From Amorphophallus konjac (taxonomy: Eukaryota > Streptophyta > Magnoliopsida > Alismatales > Araceae): 64,000 nucleotides of DNA. The position numbers were made by a program, and so were the translations under genes. The stretch is taken from NCBI GenBank assembly GCA_022559845.1, contig CM040126.1, forward strand, positions 49,284,458-49,348,457, read 5' to 3'. This document shows, in pieces, positions 21,611 to 31,795 of this stretch (the stretch's first letter is position 1; each line of letters opens with the position of its first letter). Under the pieces are notes generated by a model. That model did not search any database. It was given only the letters and a program-made list of their open reading frames with translations, and was not told the origin of the DNA.

Positions 21611-21672
21611 TTCGCCATGAAACTGCAGTGGTTGTGCCTGATGACCTGCCATATCACCTCGTCGTGCTGCAT
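21611..21672 (-). CDS. MAK16: MAK16 ribosome biogenesis protein, exon 1
   Basis: This is the first coding exon of the MAK16 homologue. MAK16 is a conserved nucleolar factor needed for 60S ribosomal subunit assembly. The exon starts at the ATG at 21672-21670 and reads MQHDEVIWQVIRHNHCSFMA plus two bases of the next codon, matching the family N-terminus at its usual first residue. It ends at 21611 before a GTAAAC donor. The reading frame joins exon 2 exactly (AA|G gives Lys), and the summed phases of exons 1-4 (62, 110, 119 and 98 nt) keep one open frame. Intron 1 is 157 bp. A telo-box lies 56 nt upstream of the ATG. Identity rests on remembered family sequence, but four consecutive exons agree. 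Confidence 0.93.
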
Positions 21673-21727
21673 CTCTACGAACCAAGCGAGGCCCTTGGAT
21701 CCTCCGCCTCTGCTAGTACAGGGGTTC

Positions 21728-21736
21728 TTAGGGTTT
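21728..21736 (-). promoter_or_regulatory. Telo-box (AAACCCTAA) upstream of MAK16
   Basis: On the minus strand the sequence reads AAACCCTAA, 56 nt before the MAK16 ATG. Telo-boxes close to the transcription start are known in plant ribosomal-protein and ribosome-biogenesis genes, so the site fits the gene's class. No TATA box was evident beside it. Binding is inferred. Confidence 0.55.
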
Positions 21737-21940
21737 TAGGACTGCTTCCTCTCTTTTTTGCAGCAACGGAAAGAAAGCATGGGCGAGGTCTGCTGCTACG
21801 ATGCTAGGATCTAATCCAAAGCTGTACAAAAAAAAAAATCCACCACTAAAAATGCCCAAAGAAAATCGATTTCTCTCTATCATTTTTCCCCGATTGTGCA
21901 TAAATTTTTAAATGAGGGGACAGAGAGCCTTACCATGTAA

Positions 21941-22113
21941 TTGATCCAGAAAGCAAGATACGGGATGGAGGAGGGTAGCGCAGTGGCAGTGAAGGACGGC
22001 GGCGGAAGCCACCCGCAGTGGCGACGGAGGGCGCCGCAGCGGCAGGTGGAGCTTGCAGCAGCAGCAGCAGCAGCAACCGGAGGAGACGCCGTGGGACTCG
22101 GGGGGTTTTTGCT
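21941..22113. other. GC-rich exon-like block with a GCA repeat, cut by a hAT insertion
   Basis: A GC-rich stretch upstream of MAK16 is open in both directions. The plus strand starts MEEGSAVAVKDGGG and has an alanine run coded by a GCA repeat at about 22048-22077. No domain is recognised. It could be the MAK16 upstream region or 5' UTR, or the first exon of a divergent gene. It stops abruptly where the hAT-like element begins at 22114. Function is undetermined. Confidence 0.3.
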
Positions 22114-23407
22114 TAGGCCTGTCAACGGAGCAGATAAAAAACGAATATATGACTATCCGTATTTGCTCCATTTTAAAATTCGAATTATCCGATTTTGATC
22201 TAATATCTGATGAATTTTTGTATTATTTATCCGTATTCGATTCGAATTAAAATTTTCAATTATCCAAATTATCCGCTCCGATTTCAGAATACTCCATAAA
22301 TTTAACATATTTTATATGTGAGATTGCTCTCAACTTTATTAAGACAGATGGGTAAAAATCTATATGATACTATGCAAGTCATAATATTTCCAATTGATCT
22401 GTAGTCAATTTCGTACCGCCCAAATCTGATGGGGAACCCAAAAATTAGGTCATTATGTATAGAATTTCATATATTTTTTCTTAGAGGGCCTTACTCTAGA
22501 TGTCATATGTCGGAAGAATCACTAAACACCTGGGATTTTAATTCTACTTGAGCCCAAGTACGCTGTACGCGCTTTTCTATTTAGGAGATGAGGGTTTTAC
22601 CGAGTTGCCTGACCGCCGGTTGGTGGGCTGCGGCGCGAAGGGGGCCGACGGCGTCTGGCGGAGGGACGACGGAACGGAGGCCGGCTCGCCTGGAGTCGCA
22701 GAACGGAGAACGCAGACGCCGGTTGGTTGGCCGCGTTCTGTCGCCTGGAGTCGCACGCCAGATGGAGAGGGGGTGGAGGCTGGACTGCGTCGCCGATGGC
22801 CGAGGAAGAAGCACCGGCGTGAAGGGACGATGACGGAGGGAGGCGGGCGGCTCAGCCGACGGCGGCGGTGTCAACGGGGAGGAGCGGTGGTTGGCCGGCC
22901 GCGTTCTGTCGCCTGGAGTCGCACGCAGACGCGCGCGCGACGGTGGACACTGGACCGTGGAGGAGGGAGCCAGCCAGACAGGAGGGCACACCGCGTCACC
23001 TCACCGCCATATGGAGTAGGTTACTTAGGTAAGGTGGGTGCGGAGAAGACGAGACGACACAGTAACGAGTGTTTATTATGTTTTTAACTTTTGAAAGTCA
23101 AATCGTCAAAGACTCAAAATGAGATATTTGTTAATATAACTTTAAGGAGTGTAACAAAATTGCCATCTTTCGTTATTTTGATATTTTATATTTTATAATA
23201 TATTCTTTAGAATATATATATTTTATGATATATAATATTACGAACGTATATTTTACAAAATAAATATTATAATATTTATATCCGTTCTGATTCAAATTTG
23301 GATATTATCGTATCCGAAAAAATGAATATGGATTCGAATATTATCCGTTAATACGGATTCGAATTTGAAACAGATCCGGATAATATCCGAATCCGTTGAG
23401 AGATATA
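22114..23407. mobile_element. Probable degenerate hAT element with a GC-rich interior
   Basis: The left end TAGGCCTGTCAACGG and right end CCGTTGAGAGATATA are imperfect inverted repeats (11 of 15). AT-rich subterminal zones rich in TATCCG/CGGATA words in both orientations surround a GC-rich core (about 22600-23030). The 8-bp flanks TTTTTGCT and ACTTTACT match at only 5 of 8 positions, so the target duplication is decayed or the ends are off by a base. There is no transposase, so it is non-autonomous. It lies about 440 bp upstream of the MAK16 ATG. Confidence 0.5.
22548..23087 (+). other. GC-rich open segment inside the hAT-like element (179 codons)
   Basis: An open frame in a GC-rich island whose composition differs sharply from the AT-rich arms. 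A segment with CGCGTTCTGTCGCCTGGAGT occurs twice (about 22731 and 22901), with a shorter GCCTGGAGTCGCA near 22688. The protein is Arg/Gly-rich with no domain. It could be captured host sequence or an expanded repeat. Coding status is doubtful. Confidence 0.2.
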
Positions 23408-23415
23408 CTTTACTG

Positions 23416-24323
23416 GGGGCAAGTGGGTCGATGGCAACCCGGCCAAGAGGGAGGGGACGGGCCATGGGGATGTTAGTTAGAGGGCTCTTGGGTTTGCACC
23501 AAATTGCCCAAATACCTGGAATGGGGTCCGCTCGCATGAAACTCGCGTTACGTTCGCGCTCCATACGGCTGAGAGGTTTTATACGTGTATAAAATTGCGT
23601 CTTTGACTGCTGATGGCCTACGTGCATTTTTTTAATTCATACGTACGACAACATATAATACACGTATTATACATGTGTGTTGCTAACTATTAACTATTAT
23701 TTATTTTGGGTTCATTTAATCAAGTTTCGAATATGGATATTAAATCCGAGCGTAACGTAGGGGTGTCTGATTGTTAGGTATGGATATCACCTTGTGCTTC
23801 TTTTTTCTTTAGAGTTGATTATCTCTTTTTAGCTCTTTTCTCATTTTTAAATTAGGTTATTTCTGCTTCCCGTTAATAATCAATAAATTTTCTCTTGAAG
23901 AGGTTAGATGTCCTCTGATTAAGAAATGACCAAAGAAAAGAACGTACCTGATACATATTATTTCGCAAGAGTAAAATGGCTCTCTCACTCTCTCTCCATT
24001 GATCTTAAGTCTACAGTCATGCATAAACAAAAATTTTGTTCCATCTTCATTCTCTACTAGATATCAAAATTATCTTTTTATATAAATTATAATATATTAA
24101 ATTTAATTTAATTTTTATTATCAGACAATCATATATACTAGTTATTTTTCTTGTCATCTTTTTACTTAAACTAATAAATGTGGTCATGGAATGGTATTTT
24201 GATACACCTATCTTTAATTATTTTTTTAAAGACTTAATGTAATTATACATTTAATTGTTATGTTGTCAGGTAGAAACATCGAAAATTTACATTTGATGAA
24301 TATTTTAAGAAAAATTTACAAAA
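23416..24323. other. Intergenic, no gene seen
   Basis: Starts moderately GC-rich, upstream of MAK16, then becomes AT-rich. Only short unrecognised frames occur. Confidence 0.5.
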
Positions 24324-24904
24324 ACCATTAGTCTAAAATTGGTGACAAATATTTTTCCTTATATGAAACAATGGTAAGAACTAATAACAAAAATATTTTT
24401 ATTTGTATATTAATTATTACTTATATAAACTTATTCAATAATGTGCACATATATTGAACCCACATAAAAAAAATCATAAGTCACGCCTAGTCCCATACTT
24501 AGGGTGTGTTTAGTTCGGATGTTTACGGTGAGGTTACATGAAAAATCCATATACCGTATACTCATTGCGTTGCCGGAGTTTTTTGAAAGGAAAAATATAT
24601 CTTCTCTCTCTCCCTCTTGCCATCATACAGGGAATGATAACTCGTTATAAATATTAGGGTGATTTGAAATATTAGTGGATTTAAATGAGCTATAAAATAA
24701 TGGATGAAGAATTTAAATTTGATGATTTAAATAGTTAATGGATTTAATTGAATATTTAATTACTAAATATTCTCAAAATTAACCCCGAAGTTCCTCCCCA
24801 TGTTATTATTGAGATTTTGAGTCGTCATCTTTTGTGTGTCTATCTCTCTCCAACTTTAAATTTTGTGGAGCACGTAAGTCGAAACGTTCTTTTTCCATTT
24901 ATTA

Positions 24905-25192
24905 GGCTGCGTTTGGAGATCAGATGAGCTTTTTCACTTTTCACATAATCACCTCTCCGTACTTTCAATGCATATGTCAGAGATTTTTAATTATTCAAAA
25001 TCTTCATAAGCAAGTTGTAGGGAGGTTCAACGGATTAAAGGAATGTAGTGCGTTTGTGCATGTGTTCTCTCTCATCTGACAATCAACTTTACACCAAAAC
25101 CCATGCATGAACGTGTTCATTTGAAAATGCTTAACCCCTGTCGGCAGATTATTGGCTCGGAAGCGATGCCATGGGCATTCTAAAACGGGCCT
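24905..25192. mobile_element. PIF/Harbinger-like MITE, in duplication copy 1 only
   Basis: Ends GGCTGCGTTTGG and, inverted, AGGCCCGTTTTAG are imperfect repeats typical of Tourist-like MITEs, with TTA on both sides (24902-24904, 25193-25195). The paralogous site in copy 2 (near 27001) reads CCATTTAGTTGG without the insert, giving an empty site. Confidence 0.7.
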
Positions 25193-25244
25193 TTAGTTGG
25201 AATCCCAAAATCCATCCCCACCATCCCAACCAAATGCACTCTTA

Positions 25245-25488
25245 GGCGCGTTTGGCATTTCACGTGACTTTTGATTTTTTTCCGAAATCTATTAGAGAGA
25301 GAAAAAATTAGGATGGAGGATATTTTGGAACTTTTAAAAAATGGATTATTTTCTTCGTATCTCTCTCTAAAACTCAAAAATTACTTTTTGAAAAAGGTGA
25401 TGTGACTTGAATGTATTTAATTTGGTTTTGGGGAGATAAGACTTTCGAGGCCAAAAGTCACGGTCAAGTACAAATGTCAAATGTGGCT
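25245..25488. mobile_element. Tourist-like MITE, copy 1
   Basis: Ends GGCGCGTTTGGCATTT and, inverted, AAGCCACATTTGACATTT with TTA target duplications at 25242-25244 and 25489-25491. No coding capacity. The same MITE is in the paralogous position at 27052-27294, so it predates the duplication. Confidence 0.75.
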
Positions 25489-25792
25489 TTAAGACCCGAT
25501 AACTTATCGTAGCCACATGTCCAATTGCACATACATATTTTTTATTTATTACGTTAGATATGGGTATATCTAGTTGGAAAATAAAATAGAATAGTGCACG
25601 TAATCTACTTGATCAGAGAGAGTGTGTGGGTTCTATTACTGTCTCTTATCTCATATGAGAAATATTCATTCGGAGAACAGACTCTTCAACTTTAGGTGCC
25701 TTTCTCGTACGAAAGTTATCTGATGATGTCAAGTTGAGAAGATATACTTGGTGGCAATTCCTGCTAGCATAATATTCTTTTTCCACCTATTA

Positions 25793-27418
25793 GTCTAAAA
25801 TTTGTGACAAATGTTTTTCCTTATATGAAACAATAGTAAGAACTAATAACAAAAAAATTTATTTGTATATTAATTATTAATTATATAAACTAATTAAATA
25901 ATGTGCACATATATTGAACCCACATAGCATTGAATAAATGAGGTCATTGATTATGTCATAAAAGGAGATTTATTTCAATATTCACATGTTAGAATTTATT
26001 AGCAACGTAAGTGGGTGTAATAGTAACATGGGTCGGTGAAATAGAAATTAGGTGGAAATTTGACTTAAAATTAAATTAAGAATAAAATAACATTGAATAA
26101 ATGAGGTCATTGATTATATCATCAAATCCAAAGATATTTAGATGAAGAAATAATTTTGGACGAAACAGAATAAGAACCAATTTCGGCATCAACACTAAAG
26201 TAACTGAGCACAATAATTAATGAATGCAGAAGTTGTCAAGAGAAAGCCACCGGCTTTTACCTTACACATGGAAAGATGATGCAATTATTAAAATATCTAA
26301 TAGTTGACAGAGTAGCTGACAAACTGACAAAAGACACGTCCCACCACTTCTTTTCAAAACATGTACGGAGTACCACCGTTCCTTTGTAAAGTTACTTTTG
26401 TTGTAGATTCTGGATTTCAAAATCGGACTTAAGACTCCCCATACTTCTATTCCGGACTTTATATATAATTTTTATTTTGGAAGCTATAAAAGAAACTCGA
26501 GAGCCTCATACAAAGGCATAGAAGTTTTGATCATCTAGTTGCTTAATTGCAAATTCAGTATAGTCTTCTTTCAAAGTTTACTTCGAAGGCTGTCTTGACG
26601 CCTTAGTCTCATATTGGTATCACACATCTTGAGGTTACATGAAAAATCCATATAGCATATAATCATTATGTTGCCAGAGATTTTTGAGAGAAAAAATCTA
26701 TCTTCTCTCTCTCCCTCTTACCACCGTATAGGGAATGGTATCTTGTAATAAATATTACGGTGATTTAAAATATTAGTGGATTTAAATGAGCTATAAAATG
26801 ATGGCTGAAGAATTTAAATAGGATGGTTTAAATAGTTGATGGGTTTAATTGAGTATTCAATTACTAAATATTCTCAAAATTCACCCCGAAGTTCCTCTCC
26901 ATGTGATTATTGAAATTTTGAGTCGTCATCTTTTATGTGTCTATCTCTCTCCAACTTCAAAATATGTGGAGCACGTAAGTAGAAACGTTCTTTTTCCATT
27001 TAGTTGGAATCCCAAAATCCATCCCTACCATCCCAACCAAATGCACTCTTAGGCGCGTTTGGCATTTCACGTGACTTTTGACCATTTTCTAAATATATTA
27101 GAGAGAGAAAAAACTATGATGGAGGAGATTTTGGAACTTTTAAAAAATTGGTTATTTTATTCGTATCTCTCTCTAGAACCCAAAAACTACTTTTTGAAAA
27201 AGGTGATGTGACTTGAATGCATTTAATTTGATTTTGGGAAGGTGAGACTTTCGAGGCCTAAAGTCAAAGCCAAATACAAATGCCAAATGTGACCTTAAGA
27301 CCTTGTAACTTCTCGCAGTCACATGTCCAATTGCACGTATATATTTTTTATTTATTACGTTAGATATGGGTATACCTAGTTGGAAAATAAAATAAAATAA
27401 TGCATGTAATCTACTTGA
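25793..27418 (+). repeat. Diverged tandem duplication, copy 2 (left of the gypsy insertion)
   Basis: Matches copy 1 in blocks 25793-25925 and 26631-27418. It breaks at CTTGA (27414-27418) where the 12.5 kb gypsy block inserted, and resumes at 39940 (TCAGAGAGAGTGTG). Copy 1 at about 25608-25653 gives the uninterrupted sequence. The extra 26.0-26.6 kb segment has a duplicated ATTGAATAAATGAGGTCATT word at about 25928 and 26092. Confidence 0.8.
27052..27294. mobile_element. Tourist-like MITE, copy 2
   Basis: Ends GGCGCGTTTGGCATTT and, inverted, GGTCACATTTGGCATTTG with perfect TTA duplications at 27049-27051 and 27295-27297. The inverted repeats are better kept than in copy 1. Confidence 0.8.
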
Positions 27419-28002
27419 TGACGCGGGACGGCGTCTGGGGAAGGATCGACAGCACTCCGATATCACGATCAAGACGGATAACTTGCTACCTCGCGCAGCT
27501 CGGCCTCACGCCGGACGGTCTCACACCGGGCGACACACTCACACTCACAAAGAGAATGAGGGAAGAAAATGCAAGAGGGGAAGCTCTCTCACGTACAAAC
27601 TCAAAGCTTTCATTCAAATCATCATATATAAACCATTACATGAGCCTCTTTTATATAGGAGGAGGCTATAGCAACCACACCCTCAAATTTTACAAATAGC
27701 ATATATATCCTTAGCCTAATAAAACACACTCACCTACCTAACTTTTGACTCTTGGGTTTTAAGAAAATAAAATACACAAAACACACATCTTTATTGACTA
27801 TGACTAGCCTAATAAGACGAAGGTAAAAATACATATAGGAATACATGTATTTTACTTACATACACACAAATACTCAATACATAAATAAAATACTCACGAT
27901 GCCGAGTCTTTGAGTGAATCTCCGAGCCACAAGTTCGGTGTCGGGGCAGTGCAGCGTCGGCTCTGAGTAGTGGGTCCGGTAGTGGGTCCGGTGTCCCCAC
28001 CA
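27419..28002 (-). repeat. 3' LTR of the outer gypsy element
   Basis: 584 bp, matching 39352-39934; on the minus strand it begins TGGTGGGGACACC and ends CCCGCGTCA. The purine tract GGAAGGGT precedes it on the minus strand. Confidence 0.9.
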
Positions 28003-29490
28003 ACCCTTCCGGGACGGCTGGAACTTGACTCCGTCGAGTAAGGGGGGGCACTGCTCTGGTAGTGCTCCAGCATATCTGGATCGAGGCGCTGGAGATCTTT
28101 CCGGCTGATCCAGGAATCATCTGATGGTGGACGGTCCCGCCAACAGACAAGGTAGCGCTGGTACACCCTGCTCCATGTAGTTGTCACCTGCTCATCCAGT
28201 ATCCTCTCAATTTGCTCGCGCGGTGCTCTCGAGGCTGTGGGACGCACAGGGGTGGACTCACTCTCAATGGGAGGAGAAGGCTCGAAAGGGTCACTAGGAA
28301 TCGTTGTGGGTTCCTTGTAGGCCACTAGATCTATCACATTAAATGTAGAGCTAATCCCATATTCGGGAGGTAAGTCCACAACATAAGCATTGGAGCCAAT
28401 CCTCCGCAGTATCGGGAAGGGACCATCACTACGGACTTGCGACTTTTTAATGGCTCCCGAGGGGAGTCGTTCGGGTTGGACCCGCACCATTACCAATTCA
28501 CCTTCTTGAAATTCATGGTGACGCCTATACGAATCAGCTGACTCATGTATACTACTGACGTGTTGTGCAAACTCTTCGGCTGACTTGGACATTCTAAACT
28601 CGAGGGGAAGGTTGGGTAGGGTGGACCAAGGGGCAAGCTCAATAGCATGTTGTACATCACACATGGGAGGGAGTCGAGAAGGTAAGTCCTCGGGGGCGAT
28701 GCCTTGGAAGTCCTACAGTATTGTTGGGACTTCAGTTGGGACTGAGACTCGAGACTCCTTGGGTGTGATGGTGATGTCAACAGCCTCAGCAACCTCTCTG
28801 TTTAGCTCACCGACATTTATGGAGTCAAGGCGCCTAACTAGGTTAATCTTAGGGGCCTTAGAAACGGGTATGACAGATGCAGGAGAAGAGGGAATGGGAG
28901 GTTTCCCTTCAGTGGGAGTTTGGAGATTCTTCTGAATTTCGGGAGTTCCAGTGGGAGTGGAGGTGGAACTCTTACATGAGGTCACATTTGGGGGTGTCGG
29001 GTATAACTGAATCATCCTCCAATTGTGGGAGAAGGAATAATGGGACCGACCAAATGTAGCGAGGTCTACATCATAAATCCATGGTCATCCTAAGATGACG
29101 CTCCCGACCTTCATAGGCATTACGTCACATAAGATTTGTCATTTGAATGACTGGAATTGGATGGGAATGACACATGTGGTGGTGACTGGGATAGAAGTGT
29201 CATCGGCCCAAACCACGTTGTATGGCCTTGGATGAGGGTGCGTATGTAGACCTAAACGGGAGACAAAGTCTGAAGAGACTGCATGGATACAGCTCCCGTT
29301 GCCAAGGATTACCTTGCAGGGATGAGAGTTCACCATGATGTAGGTTTGGAAGATGGAGGTTCGACGCCAATCGTCCTCCTGGGGTGTTGAGATACAGCGA
29401 ATTACACCCAATCTTTTCTGACTAGAACTCTCGGCAATGTCTCCAACCTGCATGTACTCGACATGCGTGCCATCAAATATTGTATCTATT
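28003..29490 (-). pseudogene. Deleted gag-pol remnant of the outer gypsy element
   Basis: Read leftwards from 29490: end of gag (HVEYMQ), a retropepsin-like protease (29453-29139, VILGNGS where an Asp-Ser/Thr-Gly triad is expected), a linker, and the start of RT to about 28612. It then jumps straight to late integrase (EFRMSKSAEEFAQHV), the GPY/F-like module (DGPFPILRRIGSNAYVVDLP) and a chromodomain (ILDEQV to WISRKDL). Compared with the inner copy, 2129 bp are missing between two GGGGAAGG words, leaving one at 28604-28611. The fused ORF 28664-27894 results from this deletion. Confidence 0.85.
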
Positions 29491-30055
29491 TGGTGGGGAC
29501 ACCTAGTCCACTACCGGGCCCACTACTCGGAGCCGACGTCGCACCGCCCCGACTGCACCAAGCTTATGGCTCGGAGATCCGACTTCCTGAAGACTCGACG
29601 TATTTGTGTGCATTGAGTGATACACATATTTGTATGTATTTGTGTGTATTCGTCTTATTAGACTAGTCAAATAACATGTGTGTATTTTATGTATTTTATT
29701 TGATTAAAACTCACAAGTCAAAAGTGGGTGGGTGGGCTTTGTTTTATTAGGTTAGGATATATGTGCAAATAAGGGAAAGTGTGAAGGTATGTGCGTAATG
29801 GGCCTTCCCTATAAATAGGGGGCTAAGGGTGTTACATAGGAATCATATGAATGAAGAATTGAATGAAAGATTATTTTGTATGTGAGAGCTCTCTCCTCTT
29901 GCATTTCCCTTCCCTCTTTCTCCTTGTGAGTTTGAGTGTCGCCCGGTGTGTGACCGTCTGACGTGAGGCCGAGCTACGTGAGGTAGCAAGTTATCCGTTC
30001 CCGTCAATACCGTCAGGAGTTGCCGTCGATCCATTCCCACGTCGCCGCCGCGTCA
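29491..30055 (+). repeat. 5' LTR of the inner gypsy element
   Basis: Begins TGGTGGGGACACC, TATA-like TATAAATAG at 29810-29818, ends GCCGCGTCA before the primer site. Confidence 0.92.
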
Positions 30056-30059
30056 GATT

Positions 30060-30074
30060 TGGTATCAGAGCCCA
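30060..30074 (+). other. Primer binding site of the inner gypsy element
   Basis: TGGTATCAGAGCCCA, complementary to the 3' end of initiator tRNA-Met, four bases after the LTR. Confidence 0.9.
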
Positions 30075-31038
30075 ACACGGCGCCTCCGTCGACTTCGACG
30101 ACCTCGGCATCGTCTCTCTCCCTCTAGGTTGCTAGAAGTGAAAAAAAAAGAACATGATAGATCTCGGTTGAAGAGAGGAAGACAGAGAGAGAAAAAAAAG
30201 GAGTGAAAAAAAAAGAATAGATCTCGGCAGAGAAAGAAACAGAAATTGAAAAAAAAATTAAAAAAAATTCAGTTTGTGGGCTGGGCATCGTCGCCCGTGC
30301 CCACTTCAAAAGGGGGATCGGGCCGCAACGGCCACCCCGTGAGTCCCGGCCGTCGCCGCCCGCGGCCCTCCCACGTCGAAGCCCGGCCGCGCTGCGCCGG
30401 CCCGGCATTCCAACCCCGCCACCCCCTGCCGCCGCGCCTGCCGCCGTGACCGCCCGCCGCCTGCGCTGCGAGTGCCTCCGCACTCGCCTGCACGACCCCC
30501 TGCTCCCAGTGCGCCCAGGCCGTCCGCTGCGCTCACCCAGCGCGCCCGCCGCCCACCGGCGCCCGTGCGTCCGCCGTGTCACACCCTGCCGCGTCGTGCC
30601 TTGCCGCTCGTGCCCACGCGCCCGCCCCGGCCGGCGCCTGCACTCGCGGTGGCCCGCGGACGCCTCCGCTCAGCCCGCAGCGCCGGTGCGCCCGTGGCCG
30701 GCCCATCGCCTGCGAGCGTCCCGCTCGCACCGCGTCGCCCGCCCACGCGTGGCCCTAGCACCCAGCTCCCCCGCACCCGAGTCCGTGCCTGCCCGCGCCC
30801 GACGGCTGGTCGCCCGCGCCCGGTGTTGACCACCCATCTCCCGCCGTAGGATGCACATGAAGGGTAGGCAGGTTTGAAACAAAAAAAAAAGGAAAAGGGT
30901 TTTGAAAAAGTCAGAAAGGTAGGTGAAGTGTTGAAAAAAAAAGAGAGTTTGAAAGTTGAAAAAAAGGGTGAAAAAATGTGTTAAATATATAATATATATA
31001 ATGTTATATATATATATATATTATTTGAAAAAAGTTAA

Positions 31039-31085
<47 letters not shown>

Positions 31086-31795
31086 TTTAACTTATTGATT
31101 ATGGCACCCAAGTCCGCAAACGTCGGCTGAAGCAGCGCCCGGGTCGACCGGCCGTCGACGGGCGCTCCGCACTTTAGGGGTGAGAGTGTCTGTAAGTCTC
31201 CCTGCGCGGAGAAAGTTTGATCTGATTTATCCCCCTGCGTGGGAAATTTTAAAGCGACTTGTAATAATTCAATCATCCCTGCGTGGAGTGAATTCTTTGT
31301 AATCGGTCAAGCTTCTTCGACGCCGTGCGGGCACGCACGTCCCCGCTCGCCTTCGTCTCCGGTCGGAGTTAGACTTTTCAGTCTAGCTAGGTACGTGCTC
31401 CCCTCACTTACTCATTTAGTATCTTTTCAATTCTCGCGCGAAGTGAGAGAGAGCCCGATCCATGCAGCCTCTCTTTTGAGTGCACCGCTGTGGACGGTGA
31501 GAGAGAGCTTGCTTGCACCCATCCTTAAGCCCTAGACTGCCGCATTAGGCCCCCCTAATTGTCAGGAGGTAGTTCCACAACTACTCCGCCTACGGGCAAG
31601 CAACTCTCCCTGACCAATCCCTTCAAATTGACTCTTTGCATATCACCTAGGTCCACACCTTGCTAATTGTTGGTCCCATGACTGCATCATTTAGGTCCAA
31701 GGTCGTGCATGCCACGTTGGTCTAGGAATTCATCCGGCCGTCTAGAGCGCCCTTCAACTCTACAATCCCACATGCATCAGAAGAACGTGAGTGCT
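30075..31795 (+). other. Long 5' leader with GC-rich and TA-rich blocks
   Basis: A purine-rich stretch, a very GC-rich block at about 30280-30840, and a (TA)n tract at about 31000-31083 lie before gag. The GC-rich block is open on both strands purely through composition. The outer element has the same layout, so the leader structure belongs to the family. Short repeats of CCTGCGCGGAG/CCTGCGTGGAG occur near 31200-31290. Confidence 0.65.

Larger units (their letters stand above)
24324..25653 (+). repeat. Diverged tandem duplication, copy 1
   Basis: Blocks 24324-24467 and 24525-25653 recur in the same order at 25793-25925 and at 26631-27418 continued at 39940-39973. Identity is about 85-95 percent by eye. 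Copy 1 has a 288-bp MITE absent from copy 2. Copy 2 has about 700 bp of extra sequence between its blocks. Confidence 0.8.

Noticed and set aside
27894..28664. 256-codon ORF as an independent gene
   Set aside because: It is a fusion made by a 2.1 kb deletion in gypsy pol and runs into the LTR.
30446..30882. Cluster of overlapping ORFs of 60-127 codons on both strands
   Set aside because: Very GC-rich leader; all frames are open because stops are rare. Ala/Pro/Arg-rich with no domain.
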